A model generated the notes under the pieces. That model did not search any database. It was not told the DNA's origin and saw nothing but the letters and a program-made list of their open reading frames with translations. A program made the position numbers and the translations under genes. A DNA stretch of 64,000 bases, from NCBI RefSeq assembly GCF_019973615.1, contig NZ_AP024238.1, positions 1,302,001 to 1,366,000 of the forward strand. Reading direction: 5' to 3'. This document shows positions 46,799 through 54,922 of this stretch, piece after piece; within the stretch, counting starts at the first letter, position 1; every line of letters begins with the position of its first letter. This DNA is from Rhodoferax lithotrophicus. GTDB lineage: Bacteria; Pseudomonadota; Gammaproteobacteria; Burkholderiales; Burkholderiaceae_C.

Positions 46799-47044
46799 TC
46801 AGTGTCGAATACCCACCTGAGCCCGTAGTAAGGCGGCGCAATCTTTCAGCGCGACGGACTGGGTGGCTTCGACCAGATCCAGCAGGTGCGTGGCATAAGA
46901 CGGATCGCTGTGCAGGCGGGCCGTGTCAATCCACCAACCCTGGCCAGCCATCAGCCATTTGAAGTCCACCTCTTCCAGCATCACCAGTCTTTCGTCGGGT
47001 AGCTGGCATGGCTGTAGGGGCGTGGTATGTGTTTGCATTTGCAT
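46799..47044 (-). CDS. Small conserved hypothetical protein
   Basis: The product is 81 residues from the ATG at 47044, which has AAGGAGTG eight bases upstream. The core LVMLEEVDFKWLMAGQGWWIDTARLHSDPSYATHLLDLVEA resembles a short uncharacterised family of betaproteobacteria ('xxDLKWLMAG.G.W'). It is soluble and has no assigned function. It stands alone between two repeat copies (I and J). Confidence 0.7.
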   Translation of the reverse strand: MQMQTHTTPLQPCQLPDERLVMLEEVDFKWLMAGQGWWIDTARLHSDPSYATHLLDLVEATQSVALKDCAALLRAQVGIRH

Positions 47045-47271
47045 GGTGATCACTCCTTGCATGATTTATCGGCATTCGGTGGAGTGCCTTGACGCAAAGT
47101 GTGCGCGTATGTATTTCTTGTGGTGCGTGGAAAAGGTGGGGCAAAGCCGGGGTTTTTCTGGTTTATCGCTGCAGGGCACAAAACAAGGAGAGCCTTGGTA
47201 GGCGCGGTGGAAACCGCAGTTCACGCCAGCCGACGCTCCTGCAACATCAAGCAGATCGATATTCATCATGC

Positions 47272-47331
47272 TTTATGGCTGTAGCGCTTGTAAATAAAGC
47301 GTAGAAAGCTATGAAAACTATAGTTATTGAA
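47272..47331 (+). repeat. Two-hairpin interspersed element, copy J
   Basis: TTATGGCTGTAGCGCTTG, then AAAGCGTAGAAAGCTATGA and CTATAGTTATTG. The last bases overlap the stop codon (TAA, 47324-47326) of the leftward lysR gene. Confidence 0.7.
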
Positions 47332-48280
47332 GCGTATCCAGTTCCCGCGCAGCTGCCATCACTGCCGCCGCCAGCGCAGGTTGCAGCGGGTGCGGCGCGG
47401 CCACTTCGGGCAGCAGCAGGCTCACCTTGAAGGCAATCGCCACACTCAAGGGCCGCACCACCAAGTCTGGCCCGGCCATGGCCAGTGCGGTCAGCGGGTT
47501 GACGATGGCCAGGCCCAAGCCCTGGCGTACCAGGGCGCACACCGCCACCGCGCTGGCGGTTTCCAGGCAGGTCTGGCGCGTGACCTGGGCAGCGGCAAAC
47601 ATCTGGTCAATCTGCGCCCGGTAGCTGTCACCGGCGGCCAGGCTGACAAAACGTTCGCCCTCAAAGTCTTGCGGGGTCAGTACGGTTTTGCGGCACAGGG
47701 GGTGGTTGGCGGGCAGCACCGCCACTTCGTTCACCTGCAGGATGGGCTGTAACGTGACCCCGGCTGGTGCTTCAGAGGTTTCGCTCAAACCCAGATCAAA
47801 ACGCTGCTCACTCATGGCCTGCTCCAGCCAGGGCGATTCTTCCGGGTGGACGCTGACCGAAGCCTGTGGCAGGACTTTTGCAAAGTGCACCAGGGCTTGC
47901 GGCACCAGCGCATGCGCCAGCGCCGGCAGGCAGGCCAGCCGCAAGCGCCCGGTGGCTTGCAGACGTAATTCCTGGGCGCGGGCGGCGATCTGCTCCAGGC
48001 CGACAAAGGAGCGCTCCACCTCCTGCATCAGCGCCAATGCCCGTACCGTGGGGCGCAGGCGGCCACGCACCCGGTCAAACAGATCAAAGCCCAGCAACTG
48101 CTCCAGCCGCGCCAGCTCGCGGCTCAGCGTGGGTTGGCTGGAGGCGCACACCTCAGCGGCGCGGCTCAGATTGCCGTGCAGCATGATGGCGCGGAACATG
48201 CCCAGCTGGCGGTGGGTCAGGGCCGGGGCTGCTGTGCTGGCGGCGGGGCCCTTGTGGTTGATTGGCTGCAGATGATTCAT
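47324..48280 (-). CDS. lysR: LysR, activator of lysA
   Basis: The product is 318 residues. It aligns closely with my memory of E. coli LysR: the HTH region NLSRAAEVCASSQPTLSRELARLE, then FDRVRGRLRPTVRALALMQEVERS, EESPWLEQAMSEQRFDLGLSE, ASAVAVCALVRQGLGLAIVNPLTAL. LysR senses diaminopimelate/lysine and activates lysA. It is co-directional with the CorA-like gene (15-base gap) and both are divergent from lysA. Its stop codon lies within repeat copy J. Confidence 0.92.
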   Translation of the reverse strand: MNHLQPINHKGPAASTAAPALTHRQLGMFRAIMLHGNLSRAAEVCASSQPTLSRELARLEQLLGFDLFDRVRGRLRPTVRALALMQEVERSFVGLEQIAARAQELRLQATGRLRLACLPALAHALVPQALVHFAKVLPQASVSVHPEESPWLEQAMSEQRFDLGLSETSEAPAGVTLQPILQVNEVAVLPANHPLCRKTVLTPQDFEGERFVSLAAGDSYRAQIDQMFAAAQVTRQTCLETASAVAVCALVRQGLGLAIVNPLTALAMAGPDLVVRPLSVAIAFKVSLLLPEVAAPHPLQPALAAAVMAAARELDTLQ

Positions 48281-48295
48281 AAGTCTGGTCGCCTG

Positions 48296-49945
48296 TTAGC
48301 CCAGCGCCCTCCAGAAGGCGCGGAATTTGCCCGTAAAGGACAGACGTTCGTCCGACAAGGCTTCCAGAAAATCCGACAGGCGTTTGGAACGCGAGATGGC
48401 ATACAACACCAGGCTGACGCAGACAGTGGAGGCGATCAGGCCGTGCAGCAGGCGCTGCATCGGTGTACCGTCGCCAAAAGCAATGATGTTCATGCCGAAA
48501 TAGCCGGTGGTCACGGTGGCAATCAGACCCAGGATGGTGATCACCGTGAGCCGCACCACGGTGTTGGACTGACGGCGCTGCGAGTCGCTGTCCAGGTACT
48601 GGCTCATCTCGCGGATTTCGTCGCGCACCTCGTCGTACAAGGCATCGTTGCGCAGATGCTGGGAGCACAGGCGAAAGGTCGCCTGCACGTGGGGACGCTC
48701 AGACAGTTCGTGAAACCAGTAGCGGTGGTTAAAGCGCAAAAAGGTTTCAAAGTTGGCGCGAATGCGGCGCTTGAACTGGCGCACCGAGGCATCGTCACGG
48801 ATATTGAGCGCATTGACCGCCCCGACCAGCACATCAGAGAACACCAGCAACGCAGCACGGTGCATATGGGCAATCAGGAAGATCAGGAAATACTGGTGCC
48901 GGAACTGCGCCAGTACACCACGTTCCCCATCGGTAAAAAACGGCGAGCTGGCATCACCGACCACCGTCAGCGCGTTGCCGGTGCAGATGAAGCGGGTGTG
49001 GGGGCCGGTGGCTGAGCGGCTCCAGAACCGGTCTTGGCAGTAACGCTGCTCAAACTCGACAATGCTCGGATCATTGCTGGGCACCGGTTCATCAGGGTGT
49101 AACAGCGAGGCCAAACCGATCCTGATCCAGTCTTCAGAACTCAACACCTGGGGCTGCTCCAGAGCCAGAAACGCCATCACCGGCATGCGGTGGTATTCAA
49201 TCAGCCGGTAGCGCAAGTCGCCGGGTTCGGGCGAGTGGGCCAGTGTCAGTGGACGCAACAAGCTGGCCCAGTGCTCGGAGATACAAGGGCTGCGATGCTG
49301 GCAGACGTAGCCGAGGTATTTTTCCCGGTGCTGGGCATCGGACTGGGCCACCACCTGCCCATCGGCCCCGAGCCACTCGGCCAGATGGACATTGTGCAGG
49401 CCGTCGCCGCTTTCGTCCCAGCCTGAGGGGTAAGCCCGGCCACAGCGGAACAAAATGTCGCGCACGGTGTCCAGCGGCAAGCCACTGGCGCTGATTTCCA
49501 CATTGAGCTGGATCAGGTCCAGGTCGTCAAAGAAATAGAGGTCAATGTGCACCACATGCAACTCAATCGGCACCTGGCCTGGCCGCAGCGTCAGCCGCAG
49601 ACCGGTGATGTTTTTGCGTCGAAACACATGCATGGGCGAGTTCCCGAGGGTGTTGTCGACAAGCTGTTGCCCGCTGCGGCCTTCGCCATATAAAAAACGT
49701 TGCACGTAGGGCAAAAAAGACACAAATTCCCGGTAATGCCGCTCCTCGAACTGGCTGGCATCGGCGGTGAACTCGTCGTCAATCCGGTGCCAGTCACGGG
49801 CTTCTTCGCTGCGCTCGAAGGCCTCCCAGTGGCGTGCCTTGACCCCTGCCGAGAGCAGTGGTTCCAGCTGCAGCGGCCACACCAGGCTGGCATGAAACAG
49901 CTGCACCATGGGGTTGCTGGTGGTCGGGTGTAGCGATGAATCCAT
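48296..49945 (-). CDS. CorA-like divalent cation transporter
   Basis: The product is 549 residues, longer than typical CorA. A large cytoplasmic domain is followed by a long helix (FKRRIRANFETFLRFNHRYWFHELSERP...) and two C-terminal membrane helices. The first ends in the pore signature YFGMN, and the second is LIASTVCVSLVLYAI. The GMN loop is intact, so a Mg2+ or other divalent cation channel is expected. It lies between lysR and lysA, an unusual neighbourhood, and probably shares a promoter with lysR. Confidence 0.87.
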   Translation of the reverse strand: MDSSLHPTTSNPMVQLFHASLVWPLQLEPLLSAGVKARHWEAFERSEEARDWHRIDDEFTADASQFEERHYREFVSFLPYVQRFLYGEGRSGQQLVDNTLGNSPMHVFRRKNITGLRLTLRPGQVPIELHVVHIDLYFFDDLDLIQLNVEISASGLPLDTVRDILFRCGRAYPSGWDESGDGLHNVHLAEWLGADGQVVAQSDAQHREKYLGYVCQHRSPCISEHWASLLRPLTLAHSPEPGDLRYRLIEYHRMPVMAFLALEQPQVLSSEDWIRIGLASLLHPDEPVPSNDPSIVEFEQRYCQDRFWSRSATGPHTRFICTGNALTVVGDASSPFFTDGERGVLAQFRHQYFLIFLIAHMHRAALLVFSDVLVGAVNALNIRDDASVRQFKRRIRANFETFLRFNHRYWFHELSERPHVQATFRLCSQHLRNDALYDEVRDEIREMSQYLDSDSQRRQSNTVVRLTVITILGLIATVTTGYFGMNIIAFGDGTPMQRLLHGLIASTVCVSLVLYAISRSKRLSDFLEALSDERLSFTGKFRAFWRALG

Positions 49946-49979
49946 GGGGTATACCTGTCAAGGGAGATGGATGAATATA

Positions 49980-49998
49980 TCAAAAATGAATGATTTGA
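49980..49998. promoter_or_regulatory. Candidate LysR operator between the CorA-like gene and lysA
   Basis: TCAAA-N9-TTTGA lies in an A/T-rich gap 50 bases before the lysA start. The dyad has the size of LysR-family sites. Assignment is inference from position. Confidence 0.35.
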
Positions 49999-50047
49999 AT
50001 AAAAAAATGGTATTGATTGAATGGATGTGAAGGGGCATGATCCCCCC

Positions 50048-51298
50048 ATGAACCCCTTTACCCCCTCCACCCTGGCCAGCTTGGCCCACACCCACGGCAC
50101 CCCTTTGTGGGTGTATGACACCGCCACCATCGAGCGACAAATCGCCAACCTGCGCCAGTTTGACGTGATTCGCTTTGCCCAAAAGGCCAACTCCAACACC
50201 CATATCCTCAAGCTGATGAAACGCTTGGGTGTGATGGTCGACTCGGTGTCACTGGGCGAGATTGAGCGTGCGCTGGCTGCAGGGTTCACCCCCGGCGTAC
50301 ACCAAGGCCATGCCGAGATCGTCTTCACCGCCGACCTGCTGGACCGCGCCACCCTGGCCCGCGTGGCCGAGCTGGGTGTGCCGGTGAACTGCGGCTCAAT
50401 CGACATGCTCGACCAGCTGGGCGCAGTCAGCCCCGGCCACCCGGTGTGGCTGCGCATCAACCCCGGCTTTGGCCACGGCCACAGCAACAAAACCAACACT
50501 GGTGGCGAACACAGTAAACACGGCATTTGGCACGCCGACCTGCCGCTGGCCTGCGAGCGCGTGCGTGCCAACGGCCTGACGCTGATGGGCATACATATGC
50601 ACATCGGCTCCGGCGTGGATTACGCCCATTTGCAGGAAGTGTGTGGGGCCATGGTCAAGCTGGTGGAAACCGTCCAAGCCCAGGGCATGGACTTGGCAGC
50701 CATCTCTGCCGGGGGCGGCTTGTCGATTCCCTACCAGGCCGATGCGCCAACGATTGACACGGCGCACTACTTCAGCCTGTGGGATGCGGCACGTACTCAA
50801 ATCGCCACTTTGCTGGGCCACCCGGTCACGCTGGAGATTGAGCCCGGCCGCTACCTAGTGGCCGAATCCGGCGTGCTGGTGGCCGAGGTGCGCGCCACCA
50901 AACAAATGGGCCGCAACCCGTTTGTGATGGTGGATGCCGGTTTCAGCGACCTGATGCGCCCGAGCATGTACGGCGCCTTCCACGGCATGGAAATCATCCA
51001 TGCGGACGGTACGCCCGCCACCGGCACACCGCAAGACACGGTGGTTGGCGGCCCGCTGTGTGAGTCTGGCGACGTATTCACCCAGGGCGAAGGCGGCGTG
51101 GTGCTGCAACGTGCCTTGCCCCCGGCGCAGGTCGGCGACCTGCTGGTGTTACACGACACCGGTGCTTACGGCGCGTCCATGTCCTCCAACTACAACACGC
51201 GCCCGCTGATCCCCGAGGTGCTGGTGGAAGATGGCCAGCCCCGGTTGATCCGTCGGCGGCAGACGGTGGCGGAGTTGCTGGCGCTGGAGGCGGTGTAG
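50048..51298 (+). CDS. lysA: Diaminopimelate decarboxylase
   Basis: Converts meso-diaminopimelate to lysine, with PLP. The product is 416 residues from the ATG at 50048 (MNPFTPSTLASLAH); an in-frame ATG at 50021 is less likely. The PLP lysine is in VIRFAQKANSN. Other motifs are VDSVSLGEIERAL, INPGFGHGHSNKTNTGGEHSKHGIW, GIHMHIGSGVDY, EIEPGRYLVAESGVL and VGGPLCESGDVF. It is of the E. coli-type LysA branch, consistent with the adjacent lysR. Confidence 0.96.
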   Translation: MNPFTPSTLASLAHTHGTPLWVYDTATIERQIANLRQFDVIRFAQKANSNTHILKLMKRLGVMVDSVSLGEIERALAAGFTPGVHQGHAEIVFTADLLDRATLARVAELGVPVNCGSIDMLDQLGAVSPGHPVWLRINPGFGHGHSNKTNTGGEHSKHGIWHADLPLACERVRANGLTLMGIHMHIGSGVDYAHLQEVCGAMVKLVETVQAQGMDLAAISAGGGLSIPYQADAPTIDTAHYFSLWDAARTQIATLLGHPVTLEIEPGRYLVAESGVLVAEVRATKQMGRNPFVMVDAGFSDLMRPSMYGAFHGMEIIHADGTPATGTPQDTVVGGPLCESGDVFTQGEGGVVLQRALPPAQVGDLLVLHDTGAYGASMSSNYNTRPLIPEVLVEDGQPRLIRRRQTVAELLALEAV

Positions 51299-51326
51299 GC
51301 GAGGTGGTTGGCGAGTTAAAGCTTGC

Positions 51327-52868
51327 ATGATGCACAAATCAAACAAAAGACCCGCGATTAGTGGTCTGTCCAACGAGCGTGCGCTTGATTTGATCGGGCA
51401 GCTCGTGGATCAAGCCCTTGACGAAGGAAATATTGATCTGATCAGTTACGCACTTTCTATTGCTGATGAGTTGGAGGCGCGCGGTCTTCAAGCATTGGAC
51501 TTAGCATTGCTTGATTACTTTCGAGCAAATGCGTGGGCATGTCGTGGTCAGCAACGGCTTGGCAATTCAGCCACTGTTTGGGATTTTGAACAACCGGAAG
51601 TAGGCCAGCAGGTGTTTCTATTACGGCGCGCAATGAACAGCCCTGGATTCGACGCGATGGATGCAATCCGTCGCTGCCAGATATTGACAAATCTCGCCAA
51701 TCAACTCAATACGCTAGGGCGTTTTGTCGAGGCTCGCGCATACTGGAGCACAGCGCTGGTAATAGATCCTAACTTCTGGATGGCTCGCGCCAACCGGGGG
51801 CGTGGACTGATGTATTACGCCAATGCGCTATACGATCCTGGACATGAAGCTGCGTTTGCTTTGTCCGCCTATAGTGACCTCATCAATGCGGTGGAACTTA
51901 TCGCCAAGTTTCCATATTTGGGTGATTTTCAACTTGCTTCCGTTTTTTCTAGGTCAGCAGAGCAGATATCGAACCACTATGACATCGAGGCAATTCGTCA
52001 TGAATACAAATCTGATGATTGGGACATGGGGTCGGTGCCAATTGAGCGCGCGTATCGCAGCTGGTGTCTCGATAACGTGCTGTTTCTCAATCCGTTGAAT
52101 GACCTTGAGGCTTCCTCAATTGCTGCGCGAGATGTCATGACCTTGCCAAACTTCATCACAGCGAATGGTGAGCCGCCAATCGTGGTTGGTATGTTCAACG
52201 AACTCAAGCAGGGCTTTGTTTCGGCGCGGTGGATGTTGTGGGAAGGCATGCAGGTAGATGAACCGCATTTGTCAGATCGTGAGGTTTTGATCTACAGCAC
52301 CTTTGACTATTCTGTGTATGGGCTGGCGATCGAAAAGGTGAAAGTTGCGTTTCGGATGGCCTATTCGACACTCGACAAAATTGCTTACTTCCTGAACCAC
52401 TACCTTGCGCTTGGCATTCCAGAGAAACGCGTTAGCTTTAGAACCATCTGGCGGGACAAAGATAACGGGCCGGTCAGGGACTACTTTGCAAAATCAGAAA
52501 ATTGGCCATTTCGTGGTTTGTTTTGGTTAAGTAAAGATTTGTTTGAAGAGGATATGCGGGATTCGACAGAGCCGGACTCCCGCGCTTTGGCCGATCTGCG
52601 GAATCATCTTGAACATAAATATGTGAAAGTTCATGACATGGTGATGCCCACTAGGTCAGCCACAGATCCCTTTTACGACACATTGGCTCATGTGATTTCC
52701 AGGTCTGATCTTGAGCGGCGGACGTTACGCTTAATTCAACTGGTTCGGTCTGCGCTGATCTACCTTTCGCTTGGGATGCACAGAGAGGAACAGGCGCGAG
52801 GGAAAGGTAAGGAGGGATTGATAGCGCCTATGTCACTCTATCCATTGAGTGACAAGTTGAGATACTGA
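51327..52868 (+). CDS. LA2681-type HEPN domain protein (putative RNase, possible defence gene)
   Basis: The product is 513 residues. The N-terminal half is helical with a TPR-like stretch (LTNLANQLNTLGRFVEARAYWSTALVIDPNFWMARANRGRGL). The C-terminal half has VKVAFRMAYSTLDKIAYFLN and the HEPN active-site motif LRNHLEHKYVKVHD (Arg425-x4-His430). This matches what I know as the LA2681-like HEPN family, whose members are predicted RNA-targeting effectors in conflict systems. Base and codon use is A/T-richer than lysA, and the gene lies between lysA and a pirin fragment, which suggests acquisition. No antitoxin or partner is visible. Confidence 0.8.
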   Translation: MMHKSNKRPAISGLSNERALDLIGQLVDQALDEGNIDLISYALSIADELEARGLQALDLALLDYFRANAWACRGQQRLGNSATVWDFEQPEVGQQVFLLRRAMNSPGFDAMDAIRRCQILTNLANQLNTLGRFVEARAYWSTALVIDPNFWMARANRGRGLMYYANALYDPGHEAAFALSAYSDLINAVELIAKFPYLGDFQLASVFSRSAEQISNHYDIEAIRHEYKSDDWDMGSVPIERAYRSWCLDNVLFLNPLNDLEASSIAARDVMTLPNFITANGEPPIVVGMFNELKQGFVSARWMLWEGMQVDEPHLSDREVLIYSTFDYSVYGLAIEKVKVAFRMAYSTLDKIAYFLNHYLALGIPEKRVSFRTIWRDKDNGPVRDYFAKSENWPFRGLFWLSKDLFEEDMRDSTEPDSRALADLRNHLEHKYVKVHDMVMPTRSATDPFYDTLAHVISRSDLERRTLRLIQLVRSALIYLSLGMHREEQARGKGKEGLIAPMSLYPLSDKLRY

Positions 52869-52978
52869 AGATACTGACTTACCTTGGTACATATGATATT
52901 TTGAGATAGTTGTGTATCCGGCATAAGCAAGCTTCAACCAAACGATTGACACCTGGGGGGCGGTTGACTTGCTCCCGA

Positions 52979-53122
52979 ATGACCACACCCACCAAATTCC
53001 CCATTACCAACCCCCGCAGCGTTGAAGCCCTCATCACCGGTCAGGCCAGCTCGGACGGGGTTGGGGGAAGTCTCACGCGGGTGTTGGCGCAAGACCTACA
53101 GAGGCTGGGTCAGCCGCTGTAA
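52979..53122 (+). pseudogene. 5' fragment of a pirin gene
   Basis: The 47-residue frame reads ITNPRSVEALITGQASSDG, VGGSLTRVLAQDLQR and then stops. Pirins begin with this pattern (V.SDGAG..L.RVL.Q.LQRRLDPF), after which about 230 residues are missing here. The fragment runs into the 3' end of the opposite aminotransferase gene. It is a clear remnant if the family match is right. Between 52869 and 52978 I see nothing else. Confidence 0.6.
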
Positions 53123-54030
53123 TTCACCGGGTCGCGGTAAGCCGCTTCGTCGTGTAGGGACCAGTAGGCATCGGACAAACGCCCGGTGATCGGGCCAGGG
53201 AAATGCGCCAGTGGCTGACCGTCAAGCTTGGCAATTGGCAGCACCCCGCCGCCGGTGGAACTCAGAAACACCTCGTCAGCCTGGCGAAATTCGGCCAGCG
53301 GAATCGGCGCAATTTCCAGCGGGATGCCGAGTCGCTCACACAGCTCAATCACGGTGCGCCGCGAAATGCCTTCCAGCACACCCCGGTTGGCGGTGTGCAC
53401 CACCCCGTTTTTGACCATGAACACGTTGAAGCCCGGCCCTTCCATGATGTTGCCCTGTGCATCCACCACACAACTGGTGTCCCGACCCTGGTCATAGGCA
53501 TCCAAGAGCGACTGCACCAGATCCATCCAGTGGTAGTTTTTCACCGTGGGATCGACCGACTCCGGCGCAATGCGGATGCGCTGGCTCACATGCAGGTCAA
53601 TACCCTGCAACTGCTTGTCACGCGAGGCAATCCACACATACGGCACGGCGTAGGCGTAAAAGCGGTTTTGCGCCATGCGTGGGTCACGTGCGCCCTTGGG
53701 CGGCACACCCCGGGTGCAGATCATGGCCACATACGCATCCTGCAGCCCACCGGCACGCACGCAGCCGTGCAAGATGTCGCGCAGCTCGGCGCGGCTGTAG
53801 GGCAGGGTCAGGCGCATCTTTTCCAGGCTGACAAAAAAACGATCCAGATGGTCATCCAGCCGGAAGAACGCGCCCTGCCAGGTGCTGACCACGTCATAGG
53901 TGACATCCGAACGGGTGAAGCCCCAGTCAAACAGGGAAATTTTGGCCTCTGACAGGGGTACGTAGGCCCCATCGGCAAAGGCGCAACCGCCTTCAAACTG
54001 GCCGGGGGCGGGGGTTGCGGGAATCGGCAT
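53110..54030 (-). CDS. Class IV PLP aminotransferase (D-alanine/branched-chain aminotransferase-like)
   Basis: The product is 306 residues from the ATG at 54030 with AAGGAG nine bases upstream. The PLP lysine is in DPTVKNYHWMDLVQSL, and the cofactor phosphate/strand motifs are NIMEGPGFNVFMVKNG and GVLEGISRRTVIELC. LFDWGFTRSDVTYDVVSTWQG is the common N-terminal signature. It could act on D-amino acids or branched-chain substrates; sequence alone does not decide. It is divergent from a TetR regulator over a long palindrome, so it is probably that regulator's target. Confidence 0.9.
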   Translation of the reverse strand: MPIPATPAPGQFEGGCAFADGAYVPLSEAKISLFDWGFTRSDVTYDVVSTWQGAFFRLDDHLDRFFVSLEKMRLTLPYSRAELRDILHGCVRAGGLQDAYVAMICTRGVPPKGARDPRMAQNRFYAYAVPYVWIASRDKQLQGIDLHVSQRIRIAPESVDPTVKNYHWMDLVQSLLDAYDQGRDTSCVVDAQGNIMEGPGFNVFMVKNGVVHTANRGVLEGISRRTVIELCERLGIPLEIAPIPLAEFRQADEVFLSSTGGGVLPIAKLDGQPLAHFPGPITGRLSDAYWSLHDEAAYRDPVNYSG

Positions 54031-54075
54031 GGGCAAGTCTCCTTCGTGGTGGGTTTGGCGGATTCTAGAAAAAAA

Positions 54076-54112
54076 TTGATCGATGTTCAATAATAAATTA
54101 AACACGGGTCAA
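54076..54112. promoter_or_regulatory. Long palindromic operator between the aminotransferase and TetR genes
   Basis: The left arm TTGATCGATGTTCAAT and the complement of the right arm, TTGACCCGTGTTTAAT, agree at 12 of 16 positions around a five-base spacer. It is centred between the two divergent starts (54030 and 54125), the classic place for a TetR-family operator. Confidence 0.6.
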
Positions 54113-54124
54113 TAAAACTAAAAT

Positions 54125-54922
54125 ATGCTGATGTCCCAACCTCGCCACACGCCAATAACCACCCCACAGGCTCCTCCGGCAGCACGCCCTGGCAAGGTGG
54201 GCCGCCCCCGCAAATCGGCTTTACCCGAGACCGGGGCACTCGGGCGGGAGCGGATTTTTCAGGCGGCGCTGGCGCTGATTGATGCCCAAGGTCTGGCCGC
54301 ATTTGGCATTCGTGGATTGGCTACCCAGCTGGGTGTGGCCCCTGCTGCCATTTATTGGCATGTGGCCAGCCGTGAAGACCTGGTGTATGGTGCGTTGTCC
54401 ATCGCGTTGGCGGATGTGGCCCAGGCCATGCCACCGGGGAGCTGGCAGCTGCGTATTCAAACCGTGCTACGGCGTTTTCGGGCAACCCTGCGCCAGCACC
54501 CGCATCTGGCCCCCGCCGTGGCCAATGAGCTGGGCTGCAACGCCACCTTGGATACCGCGTTGATGGAGCACATCGTGGCCGCACTGGAAGAAGCCCATTT
54601 TGACGGCCAGGCTTTGGTGGATGCTGTGAACGTGGTGGTGGCCGCCATGTGCGGTTTTGCCACGCTGGAGTTGTCCACCGCACCGGCCGGGCCGGACAGC
54701 GCCTGGGGACAGGCCTGTCGTGCCCAGGTTGAAGGCATTGACCCGGCACGTTGTCCGGCCCTGGCCCGCCACCAGTCCGAGCTGGCGAACCACGCCTTTT
54801 TGATGCGTTGGACAGGCGGCATGGACAACCCGCTGGATACCGGTTTTGAGGCCTGGGTGGATGTGTTGATTGGTGGGCTGGAGGCACGCAGCAGGGTGCT
54901 GCTGGAAGCCAGAGAAAGTTAA
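54125..54922 (+). CDS. TetR-family transcriptional regulator
   Basis: The product is 265 residues; a second ATG two codons later is possible. A Pro-rich, basic leader (GKVGRPRKS) precedes the HTH (FQAALALIDAQGLAAFGIRGLATQLGVAPAAIYWHVASREDLVYG). The C-terminal ligand domain is of TetR_C type (HPHLAPAVANELGC, FLMRWTGGMDNPLDTGFEAWVDVLIGGLEA). The effector is unknown. It probably represses itself and the divergent aminotransferase via the palindrome at 54076. Its stop overlaps that of the convergent exporter gene. Confidence 0.92.
   Translation: MLMSQPRHTPITTPQAPPAARPGKVGRPRKSALPETGALGRERIFQAALALIDAQGLAAFGIRGLATQLGVAPAAIYWHVASREDLVYGALSIALADVAQAMPPGSWQLRIQTVLRRFRATLRQHPHLAPAVANELGCNATLDTALMEHIVAALEEAHFDGQALVDAVNVVVAAMCGFATLELSTAPAGPDSAWGQACRAQVEGIDPARCPALARHQSELANHAFLMRWTGGMDNPLDTGFEAWVDVLIGGLEARSRVLLEARES

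Noticed and set aside
54076-54091. FNR box in the aminotransferase/TetR gap
   Set aside because: TTGAT is followed by GTTCAA at the wrong spacing; the sequence is better explained as an arm of the longer palindrome.
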